DNA of 64,000 bases from Hydrogenophaga sp. Its GTDB lineage: Bacteria > Pseudomonadota > Gammaproteobacteria > Burkholderiales > Burkholderiaceae_C. The translations under genes and the position numbers were made by a program. How positions within the stretch are numbered: the stretch's first letter is position 1; each line of letters opens with the position of its first letter. Where the stretch lies: assembly GCF_019264445.1 (NCBI RefSeq), contig NZ_JAHVAB010000076.1, positions 51,992 to 115,991 on the forward strand. Reading direction: 5' to 3'. Below the pieces are notes generated by a model. It was not told the origin of the DNA and ran no database searches. It worked only from the letters and a program-made list of their open reading frames with translations. Shown piece after piece: positions 1-15,322 of this stretch.

Positions 1-548
1 AGTTGGGACTGTCCGCCTTGCTCGGGGGCATTGTCTGTGGCGCAGTGTTCACGTGGTACCAAGGGCAGATCGCTTCGCAGCAGGATCGCAATGCGTTTCT
101 GCAGACCGAGATCAAGAAGCTTGAGGAAGAGATCAAGGACATTGCCAACCTGCAACGAGAAATCGCCTCGTTGCGTGCCCGTCAAACCGCGGTCGAAAAC
201 CTGCAGGGTGACCGCAACCTGCCTGTGCATCTGCTTGATGAGCTGGTGGCCCAGCTCCCCGATGGCGTGTACCTGAGCAGCATGAGGCAAGAGAACCAGA
301 GCGTGCTTCTGGTGGGTGTGGCCCAGTCTCAAGAGCGGGTATCGGATCTCTTGCGCAATCTGGCCAACAACAGCCCATGGCTCGTGCGGCCTGATCTGGT
401 GGAAATCGTTTCGGCCCGGTCTTCGGTGTCTGGGCGTGACCAGCGACGCGTGTCCAACTTCACCATCCGTGTGTCATTGCAGCGGCCATCTGCCGCGCCT
501 GCTGCGGGGTCGGCCGCCCCAGCGCCAGGCGCGACGGGCAAAGTCTGA
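1..548 (+). CDS. pilN: PilN, type IV pilus inner-membrane alignment protein (5' truncated by window edge)
   Basis: This is the C-terminal part of PilN, the inner-membrane protein that pairs with PilO and links cytoplasmic PilM to the pilus alignment complex. Visible are a hydrophobic segment at the very start, a coiled-coil stretch rich in K, E and Q, and a C-terminal ferredoxin-like domain that ends in a Pro/Ala-rich tail. PilN proteins normally start about 25 residues earlier with a short cytoplasmic MILINLLP-like segment, so the true start lies before base 1 and the TTG at 3 is internal. The gene is followed by pilO, pilP and pilQ in the usual order, which makes the assignment firm. Confidence 0.9.
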   Translation, partial: LGLSALLGGIVCGAVFTWYQGQIASQQDRNAFLQTEIKKLEEEIKDIANLQREIASLRARQTAVENLQGDRNLPVHLLDELVAQLPDGVYLSSMRQENQSVLLVGVAQSQERVSDLLRNLANNSPWLVRPDLVEIVSARSSVSGRDQRRVSNFTIRVSLQRPSAAPAAGSAAPAPGATGKV

Positions 549-565
549 ACATAGGACCTCGCAAC

Positions 566-1243
566 ATGGCCAAGTCGCCCAGCATCAATGTGGATTTCAA
601 GGGAATCCAGGACAAGCTCAAGGCCCAGTTCACAGGACTGGATCCCAACGACCCGTCTCAGTGGCCGGGGTTGCCGCGCAATTTGCTTTTCGTGGCCGTG
701 TGCGCCGCCGTCATCGCTGGCCTCTGGTTCGCGTGGTTGAAAACTTCAGATGAAGAGCTGATTGCGGAAAAAGCCCGAGAAGAGCAGTTGCGGGAGGACT
801 ACCGCAAGAAGCTGGTGCAGGCGGTCAATCTGGATGCGTTGCGCAAGCAGCTGGAACAGGTTCAGCAATACGTGACGCAGCTTGAGAAGCAGCTGCCCAG
901 CAAGGCCGAAATGGATGCCTTGCTGTCTGACATCAACCAGGCCGGCCTGGGACGCAGCCTTCAATTTGAACTGTTCCGTCCTGGTCAAGTGAGCGTGAAA
1001 GAGTATTACGCCGAGTTGCCCATTTCGGTGCGTGTGACCGGCACGTACCACGACATCGGCTTGTTTGCCGCGGATATCGCCAACCTGTCCCGCATCGTGA
1101 CTTTGAACAACATGACGTTGACGCCCATCAAGGAGCGCGACGGTGTTTTGACGCTTGACTGCACAGCCAAGACTTTCCGTTACCTGGATCAGGAGGAAAT
1201 TGCGGCGCAGCAAAAGGCGGCAGGGAAGGGGCCCAAGCAGTGA
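566..1243 (+). CDS. pilO: PilO, type IV pilus inner-membrane alignment protein
   Basis: This 225-residue PilO dimerises with PilN in the periplasm and connects the inner-membrane platform to PilP and the PilQ secretin. A single membrane helix lies near residues 35-56 after a short cytoplasmic tail. It is followed by a charged coiled coil (about 60-115) and a compact C-terminal domain. The start ATG follows an AGGA-type ribosome site, 17 bases after pilN. Its stop overlaps the GTG start of pilP by 4 bases (GTGA), so the two are translationally coupled in a pilMNOPQ operon whose pilM lies outside the window. Confidence 0.93.
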   Translation: MAKSPSINVDFKGIQDKLKAQFTGLDPNDPSQWPGLPRNLLFVAVCAAVIAGLWFAWLKTSDEELIAEKAREEQLREDYRKKLVQAVNLDALRKQLEQVQQYVTQLEKQLPSKAEMDALLSDINQAGLGRSLQFELFRPGQVSVKEYYAELPISVRVTGTYHDIGLFAADIANLSRIVTLNNMTLTPIKERDGVLTLDCTAKTFRYLDQEEIAAQQKAAGKGPKQ

Positions 1244-1794
1244 GCTACAGCCGATGGATTTCAATGGGTGCAGGCCTGGTGCTGCTGGGCTCGCTCGCGG
1301 CGTGTACCGCTTCCGGGCAGGACGAACTTCACGCCTGGATGCAGACCGAGCGGAACTCGATCAAGCCTTCTGTTCAGCCCATTCCCGAGCCCACCAAATT
1401 TGTGCCTCAGGCCTACCTGGGCGAAAGACAGACAGAGCCGTTCAGCAGCGAAAAACTGGCCAGCGTATTGCGTGGCAGTCAGGCCGCCCCGGTTGTCAAT
1501 TCCGCGCTCATCGAGCCCGAACTGAACCGCCGCAAGCAGCCGCTCGAAGCGTATCCGCTGGACACGATGTCGATGGTGGGAAGTCTGAACCGAGACGGCA
1601 AGCTGGTGGCGCTGGTGAAGGTGGACAACCTGCTTTATCAGGTTCGGCCAGGCAGTTACCTCGGGCAAAACTACGGACGGGTCACGCGAATCAGTGAAAC
1701 CGAGGTGGTGATGCGAGAGATCGTGCAGGATTCGGCTGGGGAATGGATCGAGCGCGCTGCGGCGCTGCAGTTACAAGAGGATGCTTCTAAATGA
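1240..1794 (+). CDS. pilP: PilP, type IV pilus assembly lipoprotein
   Basis: PilP is a periplasmic lipoprotein of the type IV pilus that bridges the PilN/PilO heterodimer to the secretin PilQ. The 184-residue product starts with a lipoprotein signal peptide whose lipobox (LAAC) places the lipidated Cys at about residue 22. A linker and a C-terminal beta-sandwich (about 105-170) follow. The start is a GTG that overlaps the pilO stop by 4 bases, and its own stop overlaps the pilQ ATG by 4 bases. Length and gene order match the family. Confidence 0.93.
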   Translation: MSYSRWISMGAGLVLLGSLAACTASGQDELHAWMQTERNSIKPSVQPIPEPTKFVPQAYLGERQTEPFSSEKLASVLRGSQAAPVVNSALIEPELNRRKQPLEAYPLDTMSMVGSLNRDGKLVALVKVDNLLYQVRPGSYLGQNYGRVTRISETEVVMREIVQDSAGEWIERAAALQLQEDASK

Positions 1795-3917
1795 ACAAGC
1801 CAAACAGGGCAACCACGTTCGCAGCGCTGGGGTGGGGGGCTCTTAAAGGGGCCGCGATTGCCTGCATGACCTTGACGGCCGTTTGGGCCCAGGCCCAAAA
1901 CGCCATCCAGTCCATCACCGGCGGCATTCAAGGTGGTGTCGAAGTCATTCGCATCAACACCACGGAGCCGCTGGCTGCGGTGCCTACAGGCTTCACCATC
2001 CAGGCGCCTGCACGCATCGCGCTGGACTTCCCAGGCGTGGCCAACGCCATTGGCCGCAACGCCGTGGACATCAACGAAGGCAATCTGCGATCGGCGAACG
2101 TCGTTCAGGCCGGTGACCGCACGCGCGTGGTCATCAATCTGAAGCAATCGGCCGCATATGAAGCCAAGATCGAGGGCAAATCCCTGATCGTCGTGCTGGA
2201 GCGGTCACAGCCGGTCACCGCCACGACCGCGCCTTCCGCGGCCTTTGCCGAGAACCGCAACCGCGACGTGGTGGCCTTGAGAGACATCGATTTCCGCCGG
2301 GGCGTGGGCAACGCCGGCCGTGTCGTGGTCGACCTTGCCAACAGCCAGGTGGGCGTGGATATCCGCCAGCAGGGCCAAAACCTGGTGGTGGAGTTCCTCA
2401 AAACATCCCTGCCTGAAGGCCTTCGCCGCCGACTGGACGTGAGCGACTTCGGGACTCCGGTTCAAAGCGTGACCACTTCGCAGGCAGGCGACCGCGTGCG
2501 CATGGTCGTGACGCCCACGGGGAACTGGGAGCATTCGGCCTACCAGAGCGACAACCAGTTCGTGCTGGAGATCCGCGAGCAGAAGGTCGATTCCTCCAAG
2601 TTGACGCAAGGCCCCGGCTATAACGGCGAAAAACTCTCCCTGAACTTCCAGAACATCGAGGTGCGCTCGTTGTTGCAGGTCATTGCCGACTTCACGAACT
2701 TCAATATCGTGACGTCGGACTCGGTCTCCGGCTCGGTGACCTTGCGGCTGAAGGATGTGCCTTGGGACCAGGCGTTGGACATCATCTTGCAGGCCAAGGG
2801 TCTGGGCATGCGCAAGTCGGGCAACGTGCTGTGGATTGCGCCCAAAGACGAGATTGCCACGCGTGAAAAGCAGGAGCTTGAGTCGAAAGCGTCTATCCAG
2901 AGCCTGGAGACGCTGCGCACCCAAGGGTTCCAGATGAACTATGCCAAGGCGGCCGACATCGCGACTCAGTTGACCGCTTCTGGCGGCGGCGGTGGTGGCG
3001 CATCGGGTGGCGCCAGCGCCCGGATTCTCTCGGAGCGCGGCAGTGTCATCTCTGAGCCACGCACCAACCAGCTGTTTGTCACGGACATTCCGTCGCGCCT
3101 GGAGCAGGTGCAGGAGCTGATCCGCAAACTGGATATTCCGATCCGCCAGGTGATGATCGAAGCACGCATCGTCGAGGCCGACGATACCTTCGGTAAATCC
3201 TTGGGTGTTCGTCTGGGTGGTGGCGTTCGTGGTTTCGGGGCAGGATCGGTCAACGGCAACCCTGTGCTGGGCAACTTTGGCTCCACATACGGGGCCGTTT
3301 CCACGGGCCCCACGCTGACATCGGCCCCCTTCGTCAGCCTTCCTGCGAACCCTGGATCGGCCGCGGCTGCGTCTTACGCGCTCTCGCTGTTCAGCCCCAA
3401 CGCCTCGCGGTTCCTGAGTCTTGAGATCTCGGCGCTTGAATCGGATGGCAAGGGCCGTATCGTCTCCAGCCCTCGCGTGGTGACTGCTGACCAGGTCAAG
3501 GCCTTGATCGAGCAGGGCACGGAGTTCCCTTACCAAACAGCGACTTCGAGCGGCGCCACGGCCATTGCGTTCCGCAAGGCGAACTTGAAGCTGGAGGTCA
3601 CGCCCCAGATCACGCCGGAAGGCAACATCATTCTGGATCTGGATATCAACAAGGACAGCCGAGGCGAGTCAACGCCCGACGGCATCGCCATCAACACCAA
3701 GCACGTGCAAACGCAGGTGCTGGTCGAGAACGGCGGTACGGTGGTGATCGGCGGTATCTTCGAGCAAACCGAACGCGATGAAGTCAACAAGGTTCCGTTG
3801 CTTGGTGATCTGCCAGCCGTCGGCAACCTCTTCAAGTCGCGCAACCGCATCGCCAACAAGTCCGAGTTGCTGATCTTCATCACACCGCGTGTCCTGGGGC
3901 GTTCGGCGATCAATTGA
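1791..3917 (+). CDS. pilQ: PilQ, type IV pilus outer-membrane secretin
   Basis: PilQ forms the outer-membrane channel through which the pilus passes. The 708-residue protein has a signal peptide ending near the AQA motif at about residue 35, and two AMIN-type beta domains (about 45-140 and 165-265) of the kind that bind peptidoglycan. An STN/N0 domain (about 285-350), an N1 domain and the secretin core (about 450-705) follow, with the typical VPLLGDLP motif near the end. A Gly/Ser-rich linker lies near residue 400. The gene overlaps pilP and aroK by 4 bases each. Confidence 0.95.
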   Translation: MNKPNRATTFAALGWGALKGAAIACMTLTAVWAQAQNAIQSITGGIQGGVEVIRINTTEPLAAVPTGFTIQAPARIALDFPGVANAIGRNAVDINEGNLRSANVVQAGDRTRVVINLKQSAAYEAKIEGKSLIVVLERSQPVTATTAPSAAFAENRNRDVVALRDIDFRRGVGNAGRVVVDLANSQVGVDIRQQGQNLVVEFLKTSLPEGLRRRLDVSDFGTPVQSVTTSQAGDRVRMVVTPTGNWEHSAYQSDNQFVLEIREQKVDSSKLTQGPGYNGEKLSLNFQNIEVRSLLQVIADFTNFNIVTSDSVSGSVTLRLKDVPWDQALDIILQAKGLGMRKSGNVLWIAPKDEIATREKQELESKASIQSLETLRTQGFQMNYAKAADIATQLTASGGGGGGASGGASARILSERGSVISEPRTNQLFVTDIPSRLEQVQELIRKLDIPIRQVMIEARIVEADDTFGKSLGVRLGGGVRGFGAGSVNGNPVLGNFGSTYGAVSTGPTLTSAPFVSLPANPGSAAAASYALSLFSPNASRFLSLEISALESDGKGRIVSSPRVVTADQVKALIEQGTEFPYQTATSSGATAIAFRKANLKLEVTPQITPEGNIILDLDINKDSRGESTPDGIAINTKHVQTQVLVENGGTVVIGGIFEQTERDEVNKVPLLGDLPAVGNLFKSRNRIANKSELLIFITPRVLGRSAIN

Positions 3918-4471
3918 ACCCGGGTTCTTCGATTTACCTGATCGGCTTGCCGGGCTCCGGCAAGTCGACGGTTGGGCGCCAGCTGTCGCGTCGCATCGCG
4001 CTTCCGTTCTTTGATTCAGACCACGTCATTGAACAGCGGCTGGGTTGCTCCATTCGTGAGTTTTTCGAGCGTGAGGGCGAGGCCCGGTTTCGCGATCTTG
4101 AAGCATCCGTCCTGGATGAATTGACACAGGGGCCTGCTGCCGTGGTGTCCACGGGGGGGGGTTCGATACTGCGACCTGAAAACCGGCAACGGTTGCACAG
4201 CAGGGGCGCCGTTTTCTACCTGAAGTCAACACCCGAAGAAGTTTTTCGGCGGCTTCGCTACGACCGAAACCGCCCGTTGCTTCAGGTGGAAGATCCCTTG
4301 CAGCGCATTCGCGATCTGTTCGAAGTGCGAGATCCCTTGTACCGGGAGACGGCGCATTTTGTGATCGAGACCGGGCGCCCCTCGGTGGCGACGCTCGTCA
4401 ACATGATCGTGATGCAGGTGGAGCTGGGTGGCGCACGTCAGCCTGAGCCGCCCTGCGCTTCTGCGTCCTGA
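3914..4471 (+). CDS. aroK: Shikimate kinase
   Basis: Shikimate kinase phosphorylates shikimate at the 3-hydroxyl with ATP, the fifth step of chorismate biosynthesis. The Walker A motif GLPGSGKS lies near residues 11-18. The DSDHVIE shikimate-binding segment (about 34-40) and a GGG motif near residue 80 are also present. The TTG start overlaps the pilQ stop by 4 bases. At 185 residues it is slightly longer than the E. coli enzyme because of a C-terminal tail. Coupling of aroK-aroB to the pil operon is common in proteobacteria. Confidence 0.95.
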   Translation: MNPGSSIYLIGLPGSGKSTVGRQLSRRIALPFFDSDHVIEQRLGCSIREFFEREGEARFRDLEASVLDELTQGPAAVVSTGGGSILRPENRQRLHSRGAVFYLKSTPEEVFRRLRYDRNRPLLQVEDPLQRIRDLFEVRDPLYRETAHFVIETGRPSVATLVNMIVMQVELGGARQPEPPCASAS

Positions 4472-4508
4472 GCTGCGCGGGCGTCTGGTCCCGATAAACT
4501 CGGAGCCC

Positions 4509-5630
4509 ATGACCTCACAGCAGCTGCATTCCCCATTTCAACAAGTTGACATTGATCTCGGCGATCGCAGCTACGGCATCCTGATCGGAGCGGGTGTGCT
4601 GGATTCAGCGCACAGCTACGACGGCTTGCCGCCGGCCTCCAGTGCCATGATCGTCACCAACCAGACGGTGGCGCCTCTTTACCAGGCAAGGCTGGTTCAA
4701 GCGATCCAGGCTCGTTACCGCACCGTGCATGTGGTCTCGCTGCCCGATGGCGAGTCATACAAGACGTGGGAATCGCTCAATCTCATCTTTGACGCGTTGC
4801 TCTCCAAGGGTTGCGATCGCAAGACGGTGCTTTTTGCGCTGGGCGGTGGCGTGGTGGGCGACATGACGGGTTTTGCCGCGGCGAGCTACATGCGAGGCGT
4901 GCCCTTTGTGCAGGTCCCAACGACCTTGTTGGCCCAAGTGGATTCGTCTGTGGGAGGCAAGACGGCCATCAATCACTCTTTGGGCAAAAACATGATTGGG
5001 GCGTTCTACCAGCCGCTGCGCGTGCTGTGTGACCTCGATGTGCTCAGGACGCTCCCGGCGCGCGAGCTGAGCGCGGGACTGGCTGAGGTGATCAAGTACG
5101 GACCGATCGCCGACATGGCATTTCTGGACTGGATCGAGGCCAGCATCGAGCCGCTGATGGCGCGGGATGCGGATGCGCTCGCCTTTGCGGTGCGCCGCAG
5201 CTGTGAAATCAAGGCCTGGGTGGTGGGGCAGGATGAGCGTGAGTCGGGCGTGCGCGCGATTCTGAACTTCGGTCACACCTTTGGTCACGCCATTGAAGCG
5301 GGCATGGGTTACGGCGCGTGGCTGCACGGCGAGGCGGTCGGTTGCGGCATGGTGATGGCCGCGCGGCTTTCCCAGGCGCTTGGTCTCGTGGATGCAGCCT
5401 TCGTGGATCGGCTCACGCGGCTTATCCAGCGCGCCGGTCTGCCTACGGTGGCGCCGGTGCTCGACACGCAAGACAACGTTGAACGCTATCTCTCGCTCAT
5501 GCGCGTTGACAAGAAGTCGGAAGCCGGTGCGATCAAGTTCGTGGTGATCGATTCGCCGGGGCGTGCGGTGATGCGCAGCGCGCCCGATGCGCTGGTGGCT
5601 CAGGTCATCGAAACCAGTTGTCGGGGCTGA
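4509..5630 (+). CDS. aroB: 3-dehydroquinate synthase
   Basis: AroB converts 3-deoxy-D-arabino-heptulosonate 7-phosphate to 3-dehydroquinate in the shikimate pathway, using NAD and a divalent metal. Visible are the LGGGVVGD dinucleotide loop (near residue 114), the [15 protein letters not shown] segment, and the metal-ligand region HTFGHAIE. I chose the ATG at 4509, which gives 373 residues. The open frame extends upstream to a GTG at 4428 inside aroK, but those residues are not family-like. The gene follows aroK by 37 bases, and its stop overlaps the dgt start by 1 base. Confidence 0.95.
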   Translation: MTSQQLHSPFQQVDIDLGDRSYGILIGAGVLDSAHSYDGLPPASSAMIVTNQTVAPLYQARLVQAIQARYRTVHVVSLPDGESYKTWESLNLIFDALLSKGCDRKTVLFALGGGVVGDMTGFAAASYMRGVPFVQVPTTLLAQVDSSVGGKTAINHSLGKNMIGAFYQPLRVLCDLDVLRTLPARELSAGLAEVIKYGPIADMAFLDWIEASIEPLMARDADALAFAVRRSCEIKAWVVGQDERESGVRAILNFGHTFGHAIEAGMGYGAWLHGEAVGCGMVMAARLSQALGLVDAAFVDRLTRLIQRAGLPTVAPVLDTQDNVERYLSLMRVDKKSEAGAIKFVVIDSPGRAVMRSAPDALVAQVIETSCRG

Positions 5631-6820
5631 TGGCTGCCGCCACACAGCCGATGCCAGCTGGGCTCGCTCATTGCGCGAGCGACCCGGGCCAGAGCCGTGG
5701 TCGCCGCCATCCCGAGGCCGAAGCGCCCACCCGGACCGCGTTCCAGCGTGACCGCGACCGTGTGATTCACTGCACGGCGTTTCGTCGGCTGGTCTACAAG
5801 ACCCAGGTGTTCCTTAACCACGAAGGCGACTTGTTTCGCACGCGGCTGACCCATTCGCTGGAAGTGGCGCAGCTGGGTCGCAGCATCGCGAGATCGCTCC
5901 GTCTCAACGAAGACCTGGTCGAAGCGATTGCCCTGGCGCATGACCTGGGGCATACCCCTTTCGGGCATGCGGGTCAGGACGCGCTCAATGCATGTTTGAA
6001 GAGCGCGTCGAGCCATGCGCAGGCCGGCGAGGCGGATGGCTGGGGTTTCGAGCACAACTTGCAAAGCTTGCGAGTGGTCGACGAACTGGAAGAGCGCTAC
6101 CCCGCGTTCGATGGCTTGAACCTGTGTTTCGAGACGCGCGAAGGCATTCTCAAGCACTGCTCCAAAGCCAACGCGGCTCGCCTGGAGCAGCAGGAGCCGG
6201 GCGGGGTGGCGTCGCGGTTTTTGAGCGGCGGCGCGCCTTCGCTGGAGGCCCAGCTGTGCAACTTGGCGGATGAAATTGCCTACAACGCGCACGACATCGA
6301 CGATGGCGTGCGATCCGGTCTTCTCACCCTGGAGCAACTGGGCGAGGTGGAGCTCTTTGAGCACTACCGACGTGCCGCTCTGACCGCCCATCCGGACCTG
6401 ATGGGGAGGCGGCTGCTGTTCGAGACCATTCGCCTCATGCTCAGCGACCAGGTGTATGACGTCATCGACACCACGCGCGCCCGGGTGCTCACATCGGGCG
6501 TGGACAGCGCGGACGCCGTTCGACGCGCACCGCCGCTGGTGGCGTTTTCTGATGACATGCGGCAGCGTTCGCAAGCGCTGAAGACATTCCTCTTCCGCAA
6601 TTTGTACCGGCATCCGCAGGTGATGGAGACCACGGAGCGCGCACGCCAGGTGGTGACCGATCTGTTTGAGCGTTACCTGAATGCGCCTGCGGAGTTGCCT
6701 GATGCATACGGCCAGAGACAGGACCTGGCCCGCGCCGTGGCCGACTACATCGCCGGCATGACCGACCGATTTGCCATCCGCGAGCACGAGCGCCTGTTTG
6801 GCGCGGTGATGTTTCCGTGA
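5630..6820 (+). CDS. dgt: Deoxyguanosinetriphosphate triphosphohydrolase-like protein (HD domain)
   Basis: This is an HD-domain dNTPase of the Dgt family, which cleaves dNTPs to the deoxynucleoside and triphosphate. The conserved segments are [32 protein letters not shown] (the HD metal-binding core) and [12 protein letters not shown]. The ATG at 5630 overlaps the aroB stop (TGATG). A TTG at 5618 in frame is possible but less likely. It gives 396 residues, typical of the type-2 Dgt-like group found in the aroB-dgt arrangement of betaproteobacteria. Physiological substrate preference cannot be told from sequence. Confidence 0.9.
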   Translation: MAAATQPMPAGLAHCASDPGQSRGRRHPEAEAPTRTAFQRDRDRVIHCTAFRRLVYKTQVFLNHEGDLFRTRLTHSLEVAQLGRSIARSLRLNEDLVEAIALAHDLGHTPFGHAGQDALNACLKSASSHAQAGEADGWGFEHNLQSLRVVDELEERYPAFDGLNLCFETREGILKHCSKANAARLEQQEPGGVASRFLSGGAPSLEAQLCNLADEIAYNAHDIDDGVRSGLLTLEQLGEVELFEHYRRAALTAHPDLMGRRLLFETIRLMLSDQVYDVIDTTRARVLTSGVDSADAVRRAPPLVAFSDDMRQRSQALKTFLFRNLYRHPQVMETTERARQVVTDLFERYLNAPAELPDAYGQRQDLARAVADYIAGMTDRFAIREHERLFGAVMFP

Positions 6821-8022
6821 CACCTGAGACACCCACAGGCACGCGCGGCCTGGCGGCGCTCGTGGTGGCGGTGGGCGTCACCTGTGCGTTGCACGTGGGC
6901 AAACTGCCCGTGGCGATTCCCGTGTTGCGCGATGACCTTGGTCTGAGCCTGGTGCAGGCGGGCTTTCTTCTTTCGCTGGTTCAACTGGCCGGCATGACGC
7001 TGGGTTTGATGGTCGGCCTCATGGCCGACCGCCTGGGCCCCCGACGCGTCATGCTCGGTGGGCTGATGTTGCTGGCCGCAGGCAGTGCACTCGGCGCGCT
7101 CGCGCCCAGCGTGCCCGTGCTGCTGGCCACGCGTGTGGTCGAGGGCATGGGATTTCTTTGCGCAGTGCTGCCCGCACCAGGCCTGTTGCGCCAACGGGTT
7201 CAGCAGGGGGCGGCGCTGTCGCGGGCTTTGGGCTGGTGGGGCGCCTACATGCCGTTGGGCACAGCCTTGGCTTTGCTGCTTGGCGTGCCATTGCTCCAGG
7301 TGGTGGGTTGGCGCTGGGCCTGGGTGCTGCTGGCGGGGCTGTCGCTGATGGCCGCGGCGGGGCTGGCGAAGTGGGCAGCACCGGATGCCGCCCTGGCGGC
7401 CACTGCGGCATCCCCGGCTTCGTCCCTGGGTGCGCGCCTGCGGCGCACGCTGCAATCGGGCGGCCCGTGGCTGGTGGCACTTGCGTTCTTCCTGTATTCG
7501 GGTCAGTGGTTGGCGGTAGTGGGCTTTCTGCCCACCATCTACCACCAGGCCGGCTACACCGGCACAACTGTCGCTGTGCTCAGCGCATTGGCCGCTGGCA
7601 TCAACATGGCGGGCAACATTGGCGCTGGCTGGTGGCTTTCGCGCGGCGCGCAGCCGGGTGGGGTGCTGGCGCTGGCGTACATCGCCATGGGGGTGGGGTC
7701 GTGGGTGGCGTTCGGTGCGGTAGGCCACCCGGCGGCGCAGTACCTGGCGGTGCTGGTGTTTTCTGGCGTGGGCGGCCTGATTCCCGGGACTTTGTTCGGT
7801 CTGGCGGTCAAACTCGCTCCTGACAACGACACCGTGTCCACCACCGTGGGCTGGATGCAGCAGTTCTCCGCGCTGGGCCAATTCATGGGACCGCCGGCGG
7901 TGGCATGGGTGGCCACACTCACGGGCGGCTGGCAGTGGACATGGACGGTCACCGGGGTTTCCTCGCTGTTGGGGCTGATGCTGGCCGGACGTCTGCAGGC
8001 CGCGTGGCGCACCCACCCATAA
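6817..8022 (+). CDS. MFS transporter, CynX/NimT-like
   Basis: This 401-residue protein belongs to the major facilitator superfamily, with about twelve predicted membrane helices. The MFS motif A is visible after TM2 (ADRLGPRR, near residues 70-77). The C-terminal half repeats the six-helix pattern after a short Ala/Ser-rich loop near residue 200. The GTG start overlaps the dgt stop by 4 bases, so it is co-transcribed with aroKB-dgt. The overall look is that of the CynX/NimT branch, whose members handle cyanate or nitroimidazole-type solutes, but the substrate here is unknown. Confidence 0.8.
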   Translation: MTPETPTGTRGLAALVVAVGVTCALHVGKLPVAIPVLRDDLGLSLVQAGFLLSLVQLAGMTLGLMVGLMADRLGPRRVMLGGLMLLAAGSALGALAPSVPVLLATRVVEGMGFLCAVLPAPGLLRQRVQQGAALSRALGWWGAYMPLGTALALLLGVPLLQVVGWRWAWVLLAGLSLMAAAGLAKWAAPDAALAATAASPASSLGARLRRTLQSGGPWLVALAFFLYSGQWLAVVGFLPTIYHQAGYTGTTVAVLSALAAGINMAGNIGAGWWLSRGAQPGGVLALAYIAMGVGSWVAFGAVGHPAAQYLAVLVFSGVGGLIPGTLFGLAVKLAPDNDTVSTTVGWMQQFSALGQFMGPPAVAWVATLTGGWQWTWTVTGVSSLLGLMLAGRLQAAWRTHP

Positions 8023-8024
8023 TC

Positions 8025-8871
8025 GGGGTCAGGTTCACATGCGGCGCTTCGCAGCGTCGCCACCGCACGCACCATGGCCCGTCTTCCCCGTTTGACCGTC
8101 GCGGGTTATCCGCACCACATCATCCAACGCGGCAACAACCGCCAGGACATCGTCCGCAGCGATGCGGACCGCGAATGCCTGCTGGACCTGATGGCCGAGA
8201 ACGCGCGCAAGCATCAGGTGGCTCTCAACGCCTACGTCCTGATGCACAACCACTTCCACCTGTTGCTCACGCCTGAGACGGCGCAAGGCGTGCCGCTCAT
8301 GATGCAAGCCGTCGGACGCCGATACGTTCGCTACTTCAACGACCTGCATGGCCGCACGGGGACACTGTGGGAAGGGCGGTACCGCTCCACCCTGGTCCAG
8401 GCCGAGCGCTATCTGCTCGCCTGCATGGTCTACATGGATCTCAATCCGGTGCGGGCAGGCATGGTCAGCGAAGCGCGGCAGCATCCCTGGTCGAGCCACC
8501 GCCACTACATCGGCCAGGCGTCTGACCGGCGCGTGACGCCGCCTTCGGTGTACTGGGGCCTCGGAAACACGCCGTTCGCGCGGGAGGCGGCGTACACCGA
8601 ATTGGTGCACGCCGGCCAGTCTGTGGCGCAGCAAGGTGCCATCACCGACGCGACCCTGTACGGCTGGGCACTGGGCGACGCCACCTTCACCGCTGAGTTG
8701 CAGAAGCGCACACCGCGCCGCATCGCGCCGGCCAAGCCGGGCCGTCCTGTGTCCAGGCGGGCTGAGAAGCCCTGATGTGGCGTATCAACAGGCAGCTTCG
8801 ACAGACGGATTTGATCTGTCCCCAATAAATATTCAATGACTATCTAGCCTCATTAAATAGAATCTGACCCC
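8025..8871 (+). mobile_element. REP-associated transposase unit bounded by imperfect inverted repeats
   Basis: A 12-bp sequence at 8025-8036 (GGGGTCAGGTTC) and its inverted counterpart at 8860-8871 (GAATCTGACCCC, one mismatch) bracket the transposase gene. A related copy (GATCTGTCCCC) lies at 8813-8823. Single-gene units with such short GGGGTCAG-type borders are typical of RAYT genes, which process REP palindromes instead of moving as classical IS elements. The right border lies about 10 bases upstream of the sigma-54-type promoter of gltB. Confidence 0.6.
8074..8775 (+). CDS. REP-associated tyrosine transposase (Y1, IS200-like domain)
   Basis: This is a single-domain Y1 HUH endonuclease of the RAYT family (233 residues). 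The metal-binding His-hydrophobic-His motif is H60-F61-H62 in the segment HNHFHLLL. The presumed catalytic tyrosine lies in the following helix (RRYVRYFN, Y84 or Y87). The N-terminal segment around YPHHIIQRGNN is diagnostic of the family. These enzymes cut single-stranded DNA at REP sequences. There is no orfB/TnpB partner. The C-terminal tail is basic and probably contributes to DNA binding. Confidence 0.9.
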   Translation: MARLPRLTVAGYPHHIIQRGNNRQDIVRSDADRECLLDLMAENARKHQVALNAYVLMHNHFHLLLTPETAQGVPLMMQAVGRRYVRYFNDLHGRTGTLWEGRYRSTLVQAERYLLACMVYMDLNPVRAGMVSEARQHPWSSHRHYIGQASDRRVTPPSVYWGLGNTPFAREAAYTELVHAGQSVAQQGAITDATLYGWALGDATFTAELQKRTPRRIAPAKPGRPVSRRAEKP

Positions 8872-8882
8872 ATTTAAATTGC

Positions 8883-8899
8883 TTGGCATTGTTGTTGCA
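8883..8899 (+). promoter_or_regulatory. Sigma-54-type -24/-12 promoter of gltBD
   Basis: The sequence TTGGCATTGTTGTTGCA contains the -24 GG (8885-8886) and -12 GC (8897-8898) doublets with exactly ten bases between them, and matches the TGGCAC-N5-TTGCA consensus except for the last C of the first box. The predicted transcript start near 8910 would leave a leader of about 50 bases before gltB. Glutamate synthase is a plausible nitrogen-control (RpoN/NtrC) target. No NtrC sites were identified with confidence. Confidence 0.6.
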
Positions 8900-8960
8900 A
8901 TGCAATAAGCTCGCAATCCGATTTTTTGCATTCACGCCCACGAACCGAAAAGGAAGCGCC

Positions 8961-13739
<4,779 letters not shown>

Positions 13740-13774
13740 GCCCGCCGCACGCACGCAAACGAAGGAATCGCATC

Positions 13775-15241
<1,467 letters not shown>

Positions 15242-15288
15242 CACGTTTCGTCACGGTTCGGGGTGAGCCCGAATCCCGTATCATCCAA

Positions 15289-15320
15289 AAACCGGGCGCT
15301 GAACTGCCCGGTTTTTTGTT
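15289..15320 (+). terminator. Rho-independent terminator after gltD
   Basis: A 9-bp perfect stem (15289-15297 AAACCGGGC with 15306-15314 GCCCGGTTT) with an 8-base loop is followed by six T residues (15312-15317, partly in the stem). It should end the gltBD transcript. Unusually, the T tract abuts the mlaF start codon at 15323. Confidence 0.85.
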
Positions 15321-15322
15321 TG

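Noticed and set aside
4428..4508. Longer GTG start for aroB
   Set aside because: The extra 27 residues overlap aroK and are not found at the start of AroB proteins.
5630..6820. dgt as an anti-phage dNTPase
   Set aside because: Some dGTPases deplete nucleotides in defence, but this one is in a conserved housekeeping operon behind aroB.
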